64,000 bases of DNA from Gloeopeniophorella convolvens (GCA_022496205.1 WTXD01000012.1:553358-617357); one strand, 5' to 3'; positions 35,155-50,606 are shown, counted from the first letter of the stretch. A program made the numbers and translations. Notes: generated by a model from the sequence alone, not told the origin.

Positions 35155-36250
35155 TCACGCTTTGGCACCCTGCATGTCCATCAGAACCCAGCCTTCCACG
35201 AAAAGTGAAGAAACACGCACCACCACCGAGGCACCGAACCGCTCGGCGCGCTTCCGCCGACGTTCCTGCTCCTCCGCATCGACCTCAGCCTCGACTGGCG
35301 CACTGCGCTTCTTGCCAGAGGCTGCAGCGGGCGGCGCAGCAGCAGCTGCAGCAGCGGCGGCCTTGCTCAAGCCAAACCGCTCCGCGCGCGTCTTGAGCTT
35401 CTCAGCGTCCTAGATGGGACATGCGTCAAGTTGCCAGAAAGAGCACAAGGGACAAGGCAGGACGTACGTCGCCTGGTTTGGCGGGCGCGCCGTTGGCCTT
35501 GCTGGCGGGCGCGGGCGCACGCGCGGCGCGGCCCTTGGCGGGCTTGGACTTGGGTTTGGGAGGCTCGACGACGGCGATGCCGAAGCGCGCCGCGCGCGCC
35601 TTGCGCTTCTCGTACTCTGGGTCGGCGGGCGCGTCGGCCGCCGGCGCGTCAGACTTGGCTGGCTCGGCGGCGGCAGGGGTGTCAGCGGTAGCTGGCGCCG
35701 CGCTCGATGCGGGCTTTGCCTGCACAATTGGCACAGGTAAGCCCGGGAGAGTAGGAGTGGGGAGACGCGTACTGAGGCGGGCACAGGCGCAGGCTTGGGC
35801 GGGCTTTCGGGGTTGGGCGGTGCCGGCGCGGCCTCTGACGGTTCCTCGAGCGTCCAGTCGACTCTGCGAGAGAGGTCAGATGGGGCGGCAAGGAGGCAGG
35901 GGACGCGCACTCTTCGGGAGGGGCGAGCTGAGGCGCGTGTGTCAGCGGTTGCACGCGTCGCGCAGGCGCGTATAGCACGCACCAGGTCGTCGCCGCTCAG
36001 TGAGTCGGCGGGCAGCGGGGCGGCGGAGGCGGCGTTGCCGTTCTGCTCGTACTTGGCGGCGTACGCGTCGAGGGCGGGCTGGCTGGCGAGGATTTTGGTG
36101 ACGAGGTCGGCTTTTGTCGAGCGGGTGGTGACGGGCACGCTGGCGCGGGCGCAGATCTCCTTGAGGTCGGCGACCTTGAGTGTTTTACTGGGTGTGGTCA
36201 GCGGGGGCGCGGCGGGGCGCGGAGAGTGCGGCTCACAGTTTGGCTTCCAT
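35155..36250 (-). CDS. THO1: SAP-domain ribonucleoprotein Tho1/SARNP
   Basis: Tho1/SARNP (CIP29) binds nucleic acid through a SAP domain and couples transcription to mRNA export with the THO/TREX machinery. Seven exons (minus): 36250-36237, 36187-35983, 35927-35911, 35863-35773, 35719-35468, 35409-35221, 35169-35155; 260 aa. The SAP domain is at the N-terminus (LKVADLKEICARASVPVTTR, then STKADLVTKIL). A 17-nt exon joins SGDDL to LAPPEE and VDWTLEEP. Three RxxRF repeats follow (RKARAARFGIAV, KLKTRAERFGLS, RRRKRAERFGAS), separated by Ala/Pro-rich linkers, as in SARNP. It is divergent with HAP2, 178 bp between starts. Confidence 0.9.
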
Positions 36251-36428
36251 GGCGGGGGTGAGAGACAGCGGCGGGATGCGCCACGGGATGGTGGAACAGC
36301 GACTCGAGGCGGGTCACGGGTGTGTGTGAGTTGGACACGTGACGATGTAGGAGGGGATTGAGCTGCTTCTTGCGATCGCGCTGGTTGGTGGCCGCAGCGA
36401 GGACAGCCGCGTCGCACACGGACCAATC
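36251..36428. promoter_or_regulatory. HAP2: Divergent promoter THO1 / HAP2 with CCAAT box
   Basis: 178 bp separate the two start codons. A CCAAT pentamer at 36423-36427 sits one base before the HAP2 ATG (36429). HAP2/NF-YA is the sequence-specific subunit of the CCAAT-binding factor, so feedback is possible, although the position inside the leader is unusual for a promoter CCAAT box. Confidence 0.45.
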
Positions 36429-37336
36429 ATGGAGGATGGTATGAATCACCTGTTCCACCCGTCCGCCTATCAGCTCGCGCCCCAGCACCAGCCGTTTCCC
36501 GACGCCCATGACGTCGTCCAAGAGCAGTTCCATCGTATGTCCCCGCACGCCCTGCCCATGCCCTGCCCGCCGCTGACTGCCCCGGCTCGTCCCGCAGCGC
36601 CCCACCTCTACAACTTCTACAACCGCCCCCCGCCCTCGGCGACACAGCATGCCCCGCCGTCTCCGCCCCGCCAGCCGTCCCCGCCCCACCCGGACCCGCC
36701 GTCGCCCTTCCCCTCGCCCCCTTCCCACGCTCCCCCGCCCGACGCTCCCGTCGACGACGAGCCCCTCTACGTGAACGCAAAGCAGTACTACCGCATCCTC
36801 AAGCGCCGCGTCGCCCGCGCCCGCCTCGAGGAGGTCCACCGCCTCTCCCAAAAGCGCAAGGTGCGCCCCTCGCCACCCCTTGCCCCGCACACCCGCTGAC
36901 CACCCACCCCGCAGCCGTACCTCCACGAGTCCCGCCACAAGCACGCCATGCGCCGCCCACGCGGCCCCGGCGGCCGCTTCCTCACCGCCGAGGAGATTGC
37001 CGCCCAAAAGGCCGCCGCCGCCGAGGCGCACGAGCCCGCGCGCGCCGACGACGACGACGAACTCGACGACGCCGCCGACTCGCCGCGCGACATGCTCGTC
37101 GACTCGGAGCCGTCCCCCGTCTCGCCGCGCCTCGCCGTTCCCGTGCCCGTGCCTACGCCCGCGCCCGCGCCCCCGCCGCGCCCGATCGCGTCGCTGCCCG
37201 CGCCGCAGCCCCAGTCGCAGTCGCACCCGCCCACGCCTGCGCCCCCACCACAGCAGGCGCACGCGTCCTTCCAGCCCCAGCCGCCCGTGGGGCTCGTCCC
37301 AGTGTCCTACGCGCCGCCGACACAGCCGCCGCCCCA

Positions 37337-37390
<54 letters not shown>

Positions 37391-37401
37391 GCAACAGCAA
37401 C

Positions 37402-37436
<35 letters not shown>

Positions 37437-37724
37437 CAGCAGCAGGCGCAGGCGCAGCCCGCGGCGTACCCAGACCTGCGCATGCCTGCGCACACGCACG
37501 GCGGCATGCGCAGCTTCCACCCGCCCGCCGCGCCGCCGTCGCCGGCAGGTGTGCTGCGCTCGCCGTTCAACGCGATGCAGATGCACCACGTGCCGCACCC
37601 GCATGCGCACGCGCGGCACCACCACACGCGGCTCAACCTCGCCCATGCGCTGTACGGGGCCCCCGAAGGCGGTGGCGGTGGTGGTGGCGGCGGCGGCGGC
37701 GCGCAGCAGCCCGGGCAGACCTAG
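36429..37724 (+). CDS. HAP2: CCAAT-binding factor subunit HAP2 / NF-YA
   Basis: DNA-contacting subunit of the HAP/NF-Y heterotrimer, which controls respiration and, in fungi, carbon and iron genes. Exons 36429-36534, 36598-36860, 36915-37724; 392 aa. The first intron (36535-36597, 63 nt, GTATGT...CTGAC...CCCGCAG) contains no stop and could be mistaken for coding. The conserved core spans the second splice: EPLYVNAKQYYRILKRRVAR (subunit association) and YLHESRHKHAMRRPRGPGGR (DNA contact). Downstream is an acidic patch, a long Pro-rich region, about 33 glutamines encoded by a mixed CAG/CAA tract (37339-37430) and a C-terminal poly-Gly run. Confidence 0.95.
37339..37446 (+). repeat. CAG/CAA trinucleotide tract coding poly-Gln in HAP2
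   Basis: About 100 bp of CAG and CAA codons in blocks (CAG-rich, then CAA-rich, then alternating, then CAG-rich), interrupted once by a proline codon near the end. Such tracts are length-variable within species. Confidence 0.9.
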
Positions 37725-38227
37725 GGCACCCGGCGCCGTGTAAAAGCGACGGTGTGGTATGATGGATAGATGGTATGGGTATGTGTGCGGGCGCAGGAGA
37801 CCCGCGTGTTGCACGAGTCTGAATATGTGAATAAGCTGATAGAAAGCGTTATGTGCGCTCTGTGGATTCCTGGTAGGTCGGTGGTACGGTCCGCTATTTA
37901 ACAATATTGCTTGGTGCGTACTAGCACATGGAATGAATAAAACCGGGAGGCAGGTGTGCCTGAGATTCAGGTTGGCGATCTAGATGCAAATGCTCGTAAC
38001 TGGCTGCTGCACATATATTCCGAGCGCATATAGCAAGGCCAACCAAACTCAATGAACTGCACACAGGGACAGACGAAACGCTATTGACGAGGATAGTATA
38101 GATATAGCGATACAGTAAGAAAAAACATTGAATGTCGCAACTCGAGCACACGACCACGAGCACCGTAACACAGCACAGAGCGAATCCGAAAACACAACGC
38201 GCAACTCGGAGCACACAAACCACAACG
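37725..38227. other. Convergent 3' ends of HAP2 and the acidic gene
   Basis: 503 bp containing the two 3' UTRs. No gene seen; the minus-strand frame over 38424-37921 is a shadow. Confidence 0.5.
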
Positions 38228-39008
38228 CTACACCTCAACCTCAACCTCCATCGCATCCCCCTCCGCCTCCCGCTCCAAACGCGGGTCGTCGTCGTCGTCA
38301 TCGCGCGGCGGCGCGAACGGCACGACCGCAAGCCGCGGGTCGCGCGGCGGACCGCACAGCAGCGCCTGCAGCAGCGCGCGCGGGAGCCGCGGCGCGCCGC
38401 CCTCACTCTCACCATCGTCCCCATCCTGCGCGTCCTCGTCGTCCGACGACGCGTCGAGGTCCGTCACGACGATCCCTACGGGGGCGGGGGGTCAGCACGC
38501 GGGGCTCGCTCGCACGGGGAAATAGGGGGACAGGGCACGCACGGTCCTTCTCGGGCTCGTACCACGACGACGAGCGCATCCTGACGTCGTCATCCGGCTC
38601 GCGCGCGTCCGCGATAGACACCGGCGGCGGCGCAGAACTCGGCAGCGTCGAAGATGACAAAGCGTAGTTTGACGGCGGCGACGGCGCAGGCGGGCCTCGC
38701 TGTGCATGCAGCGGCGGCGGCGGCGCGATCGACAGCCCCGCGAGCCCGCGCTCGAGCGCCGCACAGCGCTGCCGTTTCGCGCCGACGCCTCCGTCTGTGG
38801 GCGAGTCTGCCTGGGAGAGCCTGCGCTTCAGCGCGCGCGGCTGCTCGAGCGTGAGGTACTGCCGCTGCCGTTTTGTGCGCGCTTCAAAGCCGGACGATTT
38901 GTCGGGCGGCGGCATCGGCGTCGTGTGCGGCGGGTCTTTGCGCTTCAGGGTGGTGGGTTTGAACCACGGGTGTAGCTGGGTGGGCTGGGCCCAGTGGCAG
39001 GAGGCCAT
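38228..39008 (-). CDS. Unknown acidic-tailed nuclear-like protein
   Basis: I do not recognise this protein. Exons (minus) 39008-38543 and 38475-38228; 237 aa, junction in frame. The first half is basic and Pro-rich with candidate nuclear signals ([32 protein letters not shown]) and a short helix-like [11 protein letters not shown]. The second half has [20 protein letters not shown], an acidic run ([18 protein letters not shown]), the hydrophobic [10 protein letters not shown] and another Asp run. Probably a nuclear protein restricted to basidiomycetes. The start [20 protein letters not shown] looks natural and is the first ATG. Confidence 0.65.
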
Positions 39009-39304
39009 GAAATATGATCACGCGTGGGCGTTGCAGAAGCAAGATCTTGTTCGAGTTTGGGTTGGGTTTATGTGTGTGCGTGGAGATGTCCGGCCCGGAC
39101 CCCGGGGCGGCGTGTGCGGCTTTCCGGAAAATTCGCGACAAGTCTGGTGGAGCGGAGAGACAGGACAGTACATGGCGGATTGCTCGTTTCATTTCGTCAT
39201 GTATGCATAGAGGGATACATAGAACAGTAATGCTGGACAAGGGGCACCCGGATGAAAGACAGAACGTATATCCACCCTCCGAGCGTGCGCGGGGCGAAGA
39301 GCGT

Positions 39305-39944
39305 TTAGCCACGCTTCTTCGACACACCGACCGTCTTCCCGCGGCGGCCTGGTCGCATACGACAGTAAGAATCACGCCCAGTGGTAGTAATCTGCGGAAC
39401 GCACCGGTTGTCTTCGTGTGCTGACCACGCACACGGAGGCCCCAGAAGTGGCGCAGACCACGGTGCGCGCGGATCTTCTTCAGGCGCTCGAGGTCGTCAC
39501 GGAGCTTCGAGTCGACACCGTTGGACAGAATCTGCGAGTTCTTGCCGTCGACAATGTCGCGTTGCCTGTTCAGGAACCATGCGGGGATCTTGAACTGCGT
39601 CGGGTTTTGGATGATGGTCACGAGGCGCTCCAGCTCGTCCGAGTTGAGGTCGCCGGCACTGAGGCATCGCGTGCCCGGTCAATACGCAGCTCTCGAGTCG
39701 GGACGGAACAGGGCACGCGCACCGCTTGTTGAGGTCGACATCGGCCTTTTTGCAGACAATGTTGGCGTACCGCCGGCCGACACCCTTGATCTCCGTCAGG
39801 GCGTACATGACCTTGCGCTTGCCATCGACGTTGGTGTTGAGGAGACGCAAGATGTGCTACACCGCAGTCAGCCAGAATCCGGCGGTACTGGGGGTCTGCA
39901 CGCACCTGGAACTGTTGATGGGCCTCGGGGAGAACGAGAGACAT
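39305..39944 (-). CDS. RPS18: 40S ribosomal protein S18 (uS13)
   Basis: Ribosomal protein at the head of the small subunit. Exons (minus) 39944-39906, 39856-39723, 39658-39405, 39348-39305; 156 aa, against 152 in human. Sequence is unmistakable: [13 protein letters not shown] joined to [20 protein letters not shown], then [60 protein letters not shown] and [17 protein letters not shown] 20-codon in-frame extension upstream (ATG at 40004) is not conserved and was rejected as the start. Confidence 0.97.
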
Positions 39945-40397
39945 GGTGGGCGGAACAAGAGCTTGTGTCTGCGCGCGAAAACTGGTCAGCACGGCATCAT
40001 CCAAATCGCGACGCGTCCATCCACCCCAAATCCTCCGTTCCTCTCCGTTCCTCTCCGTTCAAACGCTCAAGATGGATCCGTACTACGTGCGGACGCACTC
40101 CCAGGATAGAAACGACATAGATGGATGCTCACCTTGCTGGGATTTTTGACGTTGAGGACGGCGCCGACGGGTTGCGATCAGCTATGCGATATGCGTGCGG
40201 ACGTTACGCGTTACAAGTGACACAGTCTTGTCACGGCGTTCACACGCTGACGCGCTTACTACACCTCACTTAGCGCCTGCAGCTAGCTGCAGCTGGTCAG
40301 TCAGAATGTTTGGTTTATTCGACTTGACCTTCTAAGTACGGATGTACATTACGATAAAAATGCGACCGCGCTGCGACCACCTATAGGACCCAATAAT
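39945..40397. other. Intergenic between RPS18 and ALA1
   Basis: 453 bp holding the RPS18 promoter and the ALA1 3' UTR. A duplicated CCGTTCCTCT motif at about 40,034-40,055 could be a pyrimidine-rich initiator region of the ribosomal protein gene. No gene seen. Confidence 0.45.
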
Positions 40398-43932
<3,535 letters not shown>

Positions 43933-44141
43933 GGATTTCGAGTCAGCTTGACCTGATTGAGCCAAAACGGAAAGTCTTTCACGGTCCGCGCTGGTCCGCG
44001 CGCGGTCACGTGTGTCACGCGCCATAAAACCACGCGCCAGCCACGAACGTCGAACCTCCGAGTCCAAAGCTAACGCGCGGCGCTTATTCGCTGTTCAACT
44101 TGCAGACGTTCGCCTTGCCGCACACTGTGAAGCCCGCCTGA
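43933..44141. promoter_or_regulatory. Divergent promoter ALA1 / CLASP
   Basis: 209 bp between the upstream ALA1 ATG and the CLASP start. The ALA1 frame stays open further upstream to 44067 without coding character, so the 5' end of the ALA1 transcript is probably within this interval. Confidence 0.4.
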
Positions 44142-46885
44142 ATGGCCCCAAAGGCAAAAATCCCTGCAGTAATAGAGGTGCGTTGCTGGCTCATAATCAC
44201 TCTGTCCTGTGCTCATCAAACCCCGCAGTGTCATTCCGAGTCTGTTCTTCAGGATGAACTTGAACGTGCACGAGCCTCACTCACCCTTGTTGAGTCGGAG
44301 GAAACATGGGACACCATCTCAAATGCTATACTTAGAATCATTGCTATCTCGAAAGGTGGCGCATGCGAATACCCCACGACCCTCACCTCATCCATCCGCT
44401 CGATGTACCGCCCAATAACCTCTGCCGCCGTGTCGGAACGTTCCCGACTCTCATCTGCCGCCGTCGAGTGCATTGCTGCGCTCGCAATAGGACTCGGCAC
44501 CTCATTTGACCCGCTCGTCCCCTTATTTGTTCCAGCATTGTTATCCATCTGCTCGCGTCCCAACAAGATCTTTATTTCACGTGCAAAAGCTGCGATACAA
44601 ACTATCATCGATCAGACACAACTTATCTCGCTCTTGCCCTATTTCGTCGGTGCTCTCGGCGACAAGTCTGCTACCCTCCGCTTGATTGCGATTGAGAGTG
44701 TCCTTGCCTGTGTACAGTGCTTCAACCCTCCTGATCTCGAGAAGGAGACACGCGCCAAGGATGTGGAGAATGCTATCAAGTTGACAGCTACCGACGCCAG
44801 TGCCGACGTGCGCAAAGCCAGCAGGCTGGTGTTCGATGCCTACAAAATTCTGTTACCCTCGAGGGTAGAAAGGTACGTTTATCCTCATTCGATTTATCGC
44901 TATGTACTGATATAGGCCGCAGTTTCACTGCCCCACTTTCTCCCACAATGAGGAAGTATCTGAATATAAATGCCCCCTCTGTGAATTCCAGACCACCATC
45001 TCAACAATCTACACATTCCCTTCCTACCACTCGCCCAGCGTCTTCAATGGCCACGGCAATCCCAACGAAGCGCGCCGATCCTCTCCCCCGACCTGCTACC
45101 TCCATTGCGCACTATCGCTCCGCTTCATCTTCTGCACTCGCATCACAGGCGCTGCCAGACGTAGCGACTTCTGCTGCGTCAGGGCTCACACGCAGTCAGA
45201 CGGAATCTACGCTAGGACGATTGGAGGCTGCGCCCTTTCTAGGACCATTACCGAAGCACAAGCATGATATGCCGCCACCCGATATCATCCCTCAACGTCG
45301 CCCGCCACAGCATGCCGAAGCACATGCCTTCCCTGGGCGTCCCACTGGTCCTATGCGGCCGGAGCCAAGGGCGGCAGATAGACCCGAGCCATCAGCTTCG
45401 CGGCCTCATGCGCAGATCCTGCGGCCAGACGCGACACAACATGCTGCTCCTGCAAGGCCGCAGCCCGGGCCTATGCGGGCGCGGACGATGACCATCAAAG
45501 AGAGACTCCTTGGCGGGGCCCGTAGGGTGCCGCTGCCTGAGCCGCAGCCGCAGCCGTCAGCCCAACCGCCACCCCAGTCGCAGCCGCCGGCCAGAGCTCC
45601 AATACCACCGCAGGAGAAGAAGGCTGCCGCGGATGTCCCCTCTGCACCGAAAAGGTACGTTCATCATGGGCTGACTACCTATGCAAAGTCCAAATATATC
45701 GCTAGATCGAGGGTCGACAGTGTCCGTCACGGGCTCGGGTCTTCTGCTACTATGGAAGCAAAGCGAGCGGTCGCTCAGGTCTCCGCGGCCGCGGCCGCCC
45801 CTAAGCGGCGCGACGCCCCAGCACCAGCTGAACCTGCGCAGGCCTCTGAGAAGAAGGAAGCTTCTCAGCGGCCCCCGCCGGCAGTGGAGAAGAAGACTGT
45901 ACCCAAGCCGTCGTCAAAGCCTGAGAACAGACCTGGTCCCTCAAAGCCCGTCGTCCCCAAGGCTGACAGCAAGAAGGAAGCCCCGAAACCTGCCCCCTCG
46001 GCGTCGGGGCGCCCGAAGTCGTCCATGTCGACACGTTCAGCCGACAAGGTCGCGCGGGTCCAGAAGGATGCCCCCAAGCCCACGTCTTCTGTGACAACGA
46101 CGAGGGCTAAACCTACTCAACCAACGAAGGTTGCCGTCCCTGCCCCTTCTGCACCGCCGAAGAAGCCAGCAGCCCGCTCAGGCGGCGCCACGCAGCCGAC
46201 GCTATCGCAGCTCTCGCGCATGAAGGCCGCCGAGGAAGAGAAGGGGCGGCGGGCGGCGGCCAAGGGCCCGGTGACCAAGTCCCTTGCGGTCAAGAAAGCA
46301 AAGGCTGCTGCCCCGGCCAAGGCGACAGCGAAGCAGACGGAAGTACCTCCCGCTGCGATTAGTACGCCTTTGCCGCCAAGTCCGGAGGTGAAGGCGGTGG
46401 AAGTGCCGCTTCCCGAGTCCCCTGTCATCGCGCCGCTGGATGTGCAGGAGGTGCAAGTGGAGGCACAGCAGGAGGAGCAGGAGCAGCTGCTCGCACAACC
46501 GGAACAGGCGGAGGTACAGCAGACGGCGCCACCGCAGGTCGACAGCGGAGCCAGCACGCCCTCATCGTCAGATAGACACCCGGTCACGCCTGCGCAGGAC
46601 CCCCTTGCCCACCCGTTTGGCGTTGCCGCTCCGGCTGTCGCGGGCAAGACACCGATCTCTGCACTGGTCAACTCGATCCAGCGTGGGTTCCTCTTCTCCC
46701 CGAACTCGCCGCTGTCGCCGCCGCAGCCTGACATGGAATGGGAGTGCCCGGCGTGGCCCGGTCTCCCAGTGGCCGTGAGTGAGGAGCCGAGCTTTGACGG
46801 CGTCGAGGAGAGCACGATCAAGAGGCCACTAGCGGTTGCTGGGCCCGAGGTCGAGAGGCGGGCGTTGGCGGATATGAACAGTTAG
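44142..46885 (+). CDS. CLASP-type TOG-domain microtubule protein
   Basis: Exons 44142-44177, 44229-44872, 44923-45654, 45706-46885; 863 aa. The first 245 residues form a helical HEAT/TOG domain of CLASP_N type (ETWDTISNAILRIIAISKGG, AVSERSRLSSAAVECIAALA, ISLLPYFVGALGDKSATLRL, ASADVRKASRLVFDAYKILL). The rest is disordered, Pro/Ala/Lys-rich and basic, as in microtubule-binding linkers, with Ser/Arg-containing segments, and ends EVERRALADMNS. Two of the three introns (44178-44228 and 45655-45705, both 51 nt) lack stops and could be mistaken for coding. Only one TOG-like domain is present, fewer than in animal CLASPs, so assignment rests on that domain. Confidence 0.72.
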
Positions 46886-47104
46886 CCGTATTTATTTACT
46901 TGTCACACTCTTAACTTAGGATGTCGCATTCACGCATTACACACTCGGATACTAGGGAGGATTAGACAGTGTGTATTTGGATGGCAAGAGACATGTGAGC
47001 GTAGTCTATGCTGCCAGTGTGCTGTCCAACTGGCACAAATTAAACTGGGAACGCACTTCAAGTCAGTGGAACTCCCGAAGGCAAAGTGGGTAATAACTTG
47101 CCTT

Positions 47105-47491
47105 CTAGTGGGTCAAATGCATGCGTCCCTTCGCCCTTCGGCGGGCGATGATCCTGCGGCCGCCTACGGTGCGCTGGCGCGCGAGGAAGCCGTGTTTGCG
47201 TTTTCGCTTCCGCTGCGATGGCTGGTATTCTGTGCCACGTGAGCGATGACGCGCCTGAAGTAGTACCGGTGACACAGTAGGCGTTGTGAGAGAAGATATG
47301 AGTGATGACGGGCGGAGAAGGGTCGGGCGCGCGAATGGCAGGAGGGCGGCGAACGGAGACGCGGCCTTGGATGCAGTGGGCAGAACTGGTCTGCGGGGAA
47401 TTGCACTCAAGATATTGCTTGGTGATACACGCGCGGCTGGGGGCGGTGGTGGCCGCATGAGCCTGGTGAATGCGAAGGGGAGGCGCGGCAT
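47105..47491 (-). CDS. Mitochondrial ribosomal protein bL34m
   Basis: Small mitoribosomal large-subunit protein. Single exon, 128 aa, start chosen at [15 protein letters not shown], which begins a basic, Ser/Pro/Ala-rich mitochondrial presequence; an ATG 18 codons upstream (47545) is in frame but less presequence-like. The C-terminal 45 residues are the bL34 fold: [20 protein letters not shown], then [20 protein letters not shown]. It is head-to-head with the eIF3c gene, with about 180 bp between starts. Confidence 0.92.
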   Translation of the reverse strand: MPRLPFAFTRLMRPPPPPAARVSPSNILSAIPRRPVLPTASKAASPFAALLPFARPTLLRPSSLISSLTTPTVSPVLLQARHRSRGTEYQPSQRKRKRKHGFLARQRTVGGRRIIARRRAKGRMHLTH

Positions 47492-47670
47492 TGTGCTGTC
47501 GGTGAGCTGAGCAGCGTGATGAGTTGAGACCAACAACTTCGTCAAGCGGCGGCGCGCGGTTCCGCCCCAGCCGGAGATCTCCGAAGAGTCAAAAGTTTTG
47601 AGTCGACACGAGCAGTCATATCACACCGACTCAACGGCACACTCGCCAGCGTCTTCTACCCTCATCCACA

Positions 47671-50606
47671 ATGTCGCGCTTCTTCAGACAAGCTGCAGAC
47701 TCAGATTCCGAATCCTCAGAGTCTGAGGAGTCTCTCCTCAGCTCTGATGAGGACGCCCCCGCCGCCAAGGCCGCCGCCCCCGCCAAACCAGCCATGTCTC
47801 GCTTCCTTCGCACTAACAACGACTCTGATTCATCGTCGTCTGAAGAAGAGTCGGAAGAGGATGGTGATTCCGATGAAGATGAAGGGCCGAAGGAAGTCAA
47901 ACCAAAGTCCCGCTTCCTTCACGATTCAGATGAAGAGGAGAGCGATGAGGATGTCAGGCGTGTTCCGAAGAGCGCGCGCGACAAGCGCCTCGAAGAGATG
48001 GAGGCGACGGGCAAGTCTATGGACAATGCCCTTAAGATCAATGACTGGATAGCTATCTCAAATGGTGTGTCCCCGAGTTCTCGTTCTCTCTAGGATACTT
48101 GCTCACAGCTTGATCAGAGTACGACAAGCTCACCCGATTGGTGCAGCGTCAGCAAAATGTCGCCGAGCCGATCCCGCCATTCTACATCCGCACTCTTTCT
48201 TCGCTAGAAACATCATTGAACACTGCTCTTGCGAAGGAGAAAGAGGCCAAAAAGAAGATGAATGCGAGCAATGCTCGCGCTCTTACCGCCATGAAGCAAA
48301 AAGTGCGCAAGACAGTGAAGGAGTACGAAAAGGAGATTAAGCAGTATAACGATGTGAGTCTTCCTTGCCACCTCACTAACTACTGACCACTAATTATCTT
48401 ATCAGGACCCTGAGGCGTTTGAGCGCGAATGGGCTGCCCTCGCCACCCCACAGGTTCAGGCAAGACCTGAAGCTGTGCGGCGGCCCGCTGCTGGTGAAGG
48501 CGAAGACGACGACGACTTCACACAGGTCGGAAAAGGGGGGAAGGCCACTCAGTATACGGCTGAGGGGATCTACAAGAACCTCCAAGCTATCCAGGAGGCT
48601 CGCGGTAAAAAGGTGAATAATCAACCAGCCCTTGTCGCGTCGGCATGCTGATTTCTCTCTAGAATACTGACCGCACGGACCAAATTCGCATCCTGGAGCG
48701 GCTGCTCGAGGTCGCCGTTACCACATATCAGCGAATCCGCGTCCTATTGGCTCTCGTCTCGTCGCGCTTCGACTACAACGCTTCTATTGCCTCCTACATG
48801 CCCATCGAAATGTGGTCATCTGCTCAGCGCGAGATAGACACACTCATCGGCATCCTCACTGAAAACGTTGCGTACTCCGTCCAGGAGGTTACGGAAGACT
48901 ACGACGATCTCGTCGAGCGTTCACCTGAGGAAGAAAAGGACGGCATCGTTCGCATCCGCGGCAGCATCATCAGCTTTGTTGATAGGTTGGACGACGAGTT
49001 CACCCGCAGCCTTCAGAATTTGGACCCTCACGGAACTGAGTACGTCGACCGGCTCAAGGACGAGAAAGGTCTTTATTGCACCATCTGCCGCGCTGAAGTT
49101 CTGTACGAGAAGAAACAGCTTCCTGAACCCCTCGCGCGTGTCGTAATGCGGCGCTTGGAGCATATATACTCCAAGGTTAGTCACTTCAACCTGTTTATCA
49201 TAAAGTGGCCCACGTTCAATCTCTCACAGCCCGACGCCGTTCTCAATGCCCTTGAGTCAGCAGTTGCCGCCTCAGAATTAACCATCTCTCTTTCCTTGGC
49301 GTCTCAGCCATCCCCGTCAGCGCTGATCAATGCTCTCTGCGTCCACTTGTACAAATCCGGCAACTCGGTACTGCGTACGCGTGCGATGCTGAGCCACATC
49401 TATCACCACGCTTTTCACAACGACTTCTACACGGCCCGTGACATGCTGCTTATGTCTCATCTCCAGGAGACGGTCTATTCTATGGACGTTGGCACTCAAA
49501 TCTTGTACAATCGCGCCGTAGTACAACTCGGACTTTGCGCGTTCCGCTCTGGGCTCATCAAAGAGGCTCAGGCAATCCTTCAGGACATCTTCACCACTCA
49601 GCGCGTGAAGGAGCTTCTCGCGCAGGGCGTGCACCAGCAGCGCTTCCAGACCCTTACCCCCGAGCAAGAGAAGGCAGAGAAGCAGCGTCAGCTGCCATTC
49701 CACATGCACATTAACACTGAACTGCTCGAGGCCGCGTTCCTTGTGTCAAGCATGCTCGTCGAGATCCCTCTGCTGGCCAGCATCGACTCTGAGGAGCAAA
49801 GACGCAAGGCTATCTCAAAGCCCTTCCGTCGCCTATTGGACTTTGCAGATCGCCAGGTGTTCACGGGCCCACCAGAAAGCACTCGCGACCACATCATGCA
49901 AGCCAGCAAAGCACTGCAGAACGGTCAGTGGGAGCAGTGCCGCAACCTCATCCAGGAGATCAAGATCTGGAGTCTCATGCCGGAGGCCACCTCTGTCAAG
50001 GAGATGCTCGCGAAGTAAGTTGGGAGAAGTCACAGCTTTTGGCGTGCATTGACACTCGCCGCTCTTATCCTAGACGCATCCAGGAAGAAGGCTTGCGTAC
50101 CTATCTGTTCACCTTCGCGGCACATTACAAGACCCTGTCTCTGGCATTACTGCAGCGCACATTCTCTCTGGATCATCGGGTGGTTAATTCGATTGTCTCA
50201 CGCATGATCTGGTCGGAAGAGCTTCCTGCTTCACTAGACCAATCTGCTGGTGTTATCGTGTTCCACCGCGTGGAGCTTACGCGGCCGCAGCAGCTGGCGC
50301 AGATCCTCGCGGAGAAGGTTGGCGCGATGGTGGAGCAGAACGAGAAGGCACTCGACTTCCGCCTGGGCGGATCAGCCGGCTGGGGCGACCGGGCGGACGG
50401 TACGAAGGGCGACAAGCGTGGAGAGCAGACTCAGGAGCGGAGAGGGCGTGGGGAGCGGCGAGGCGGTGCGAGCACGCGGGGTAAGTTTGCCGTCCTTGGG
50501 AATGTGTTTGGCCTACTAACCCACGCCCGCCATTGCAGGTGCGAGAGGCGGGCGGGGAGCACGGTTCGCGCAAGGACTCGGAAGTCAGATGACGAAGGCA
50601 CGATGA
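47671..50606 (+). CDS. NIP1: Translation initiation factor eIF3 subunit c
   Basis: Core scaffold of eIF3, which binds the 40S subunit and eIF1/eIF5. Exons 47671-48064, 48118-48353, 48406-48612, 48663-49175, 49230-50014, 50074-50480, 50539-50606; 869 aa. The acidic, phospho-acceptor-like N-terminus (MSRFFRQAADSDSESSESEE) is the conserved eIF3c start. The helical body follows, with LCVHLYKSGNSVLRTRAMLS, YNRAVVQLGLCAFRSGLIKE and HMHINTELLEAAFLVSSMLV, then the PCI domain (LRTYLFTFAAHYKTLSLALL, SMIWSEELPASLDQ-type winged helix). The tail is RG-rich (GRGERRGGASTRGARGGRGA). The fourth intron (49176-49229, 54 nt) is stop-free in frame. Confidence 0.96.

Noticed and set aside
34473..35168. Long overlapping frames on both strands
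   Set aside because: Frames of this size are expected by chance in GC-rich DNA; no motif, no splice-supported model, composition unlike neighbours.
37153..37904. Minus-strand poly-Leu, poly-Cys and poly-Ala frames opposite HAP2
   Set aside because: They are antisense readings of the CAG/CAA and Pro-rich codons of HAP2.
39945..40004. Upstream in-frame ATG extending RPS18 by 20 residues
   Set aside because: The ribosomal protein start MSLV is universally conserved; the extension is not.
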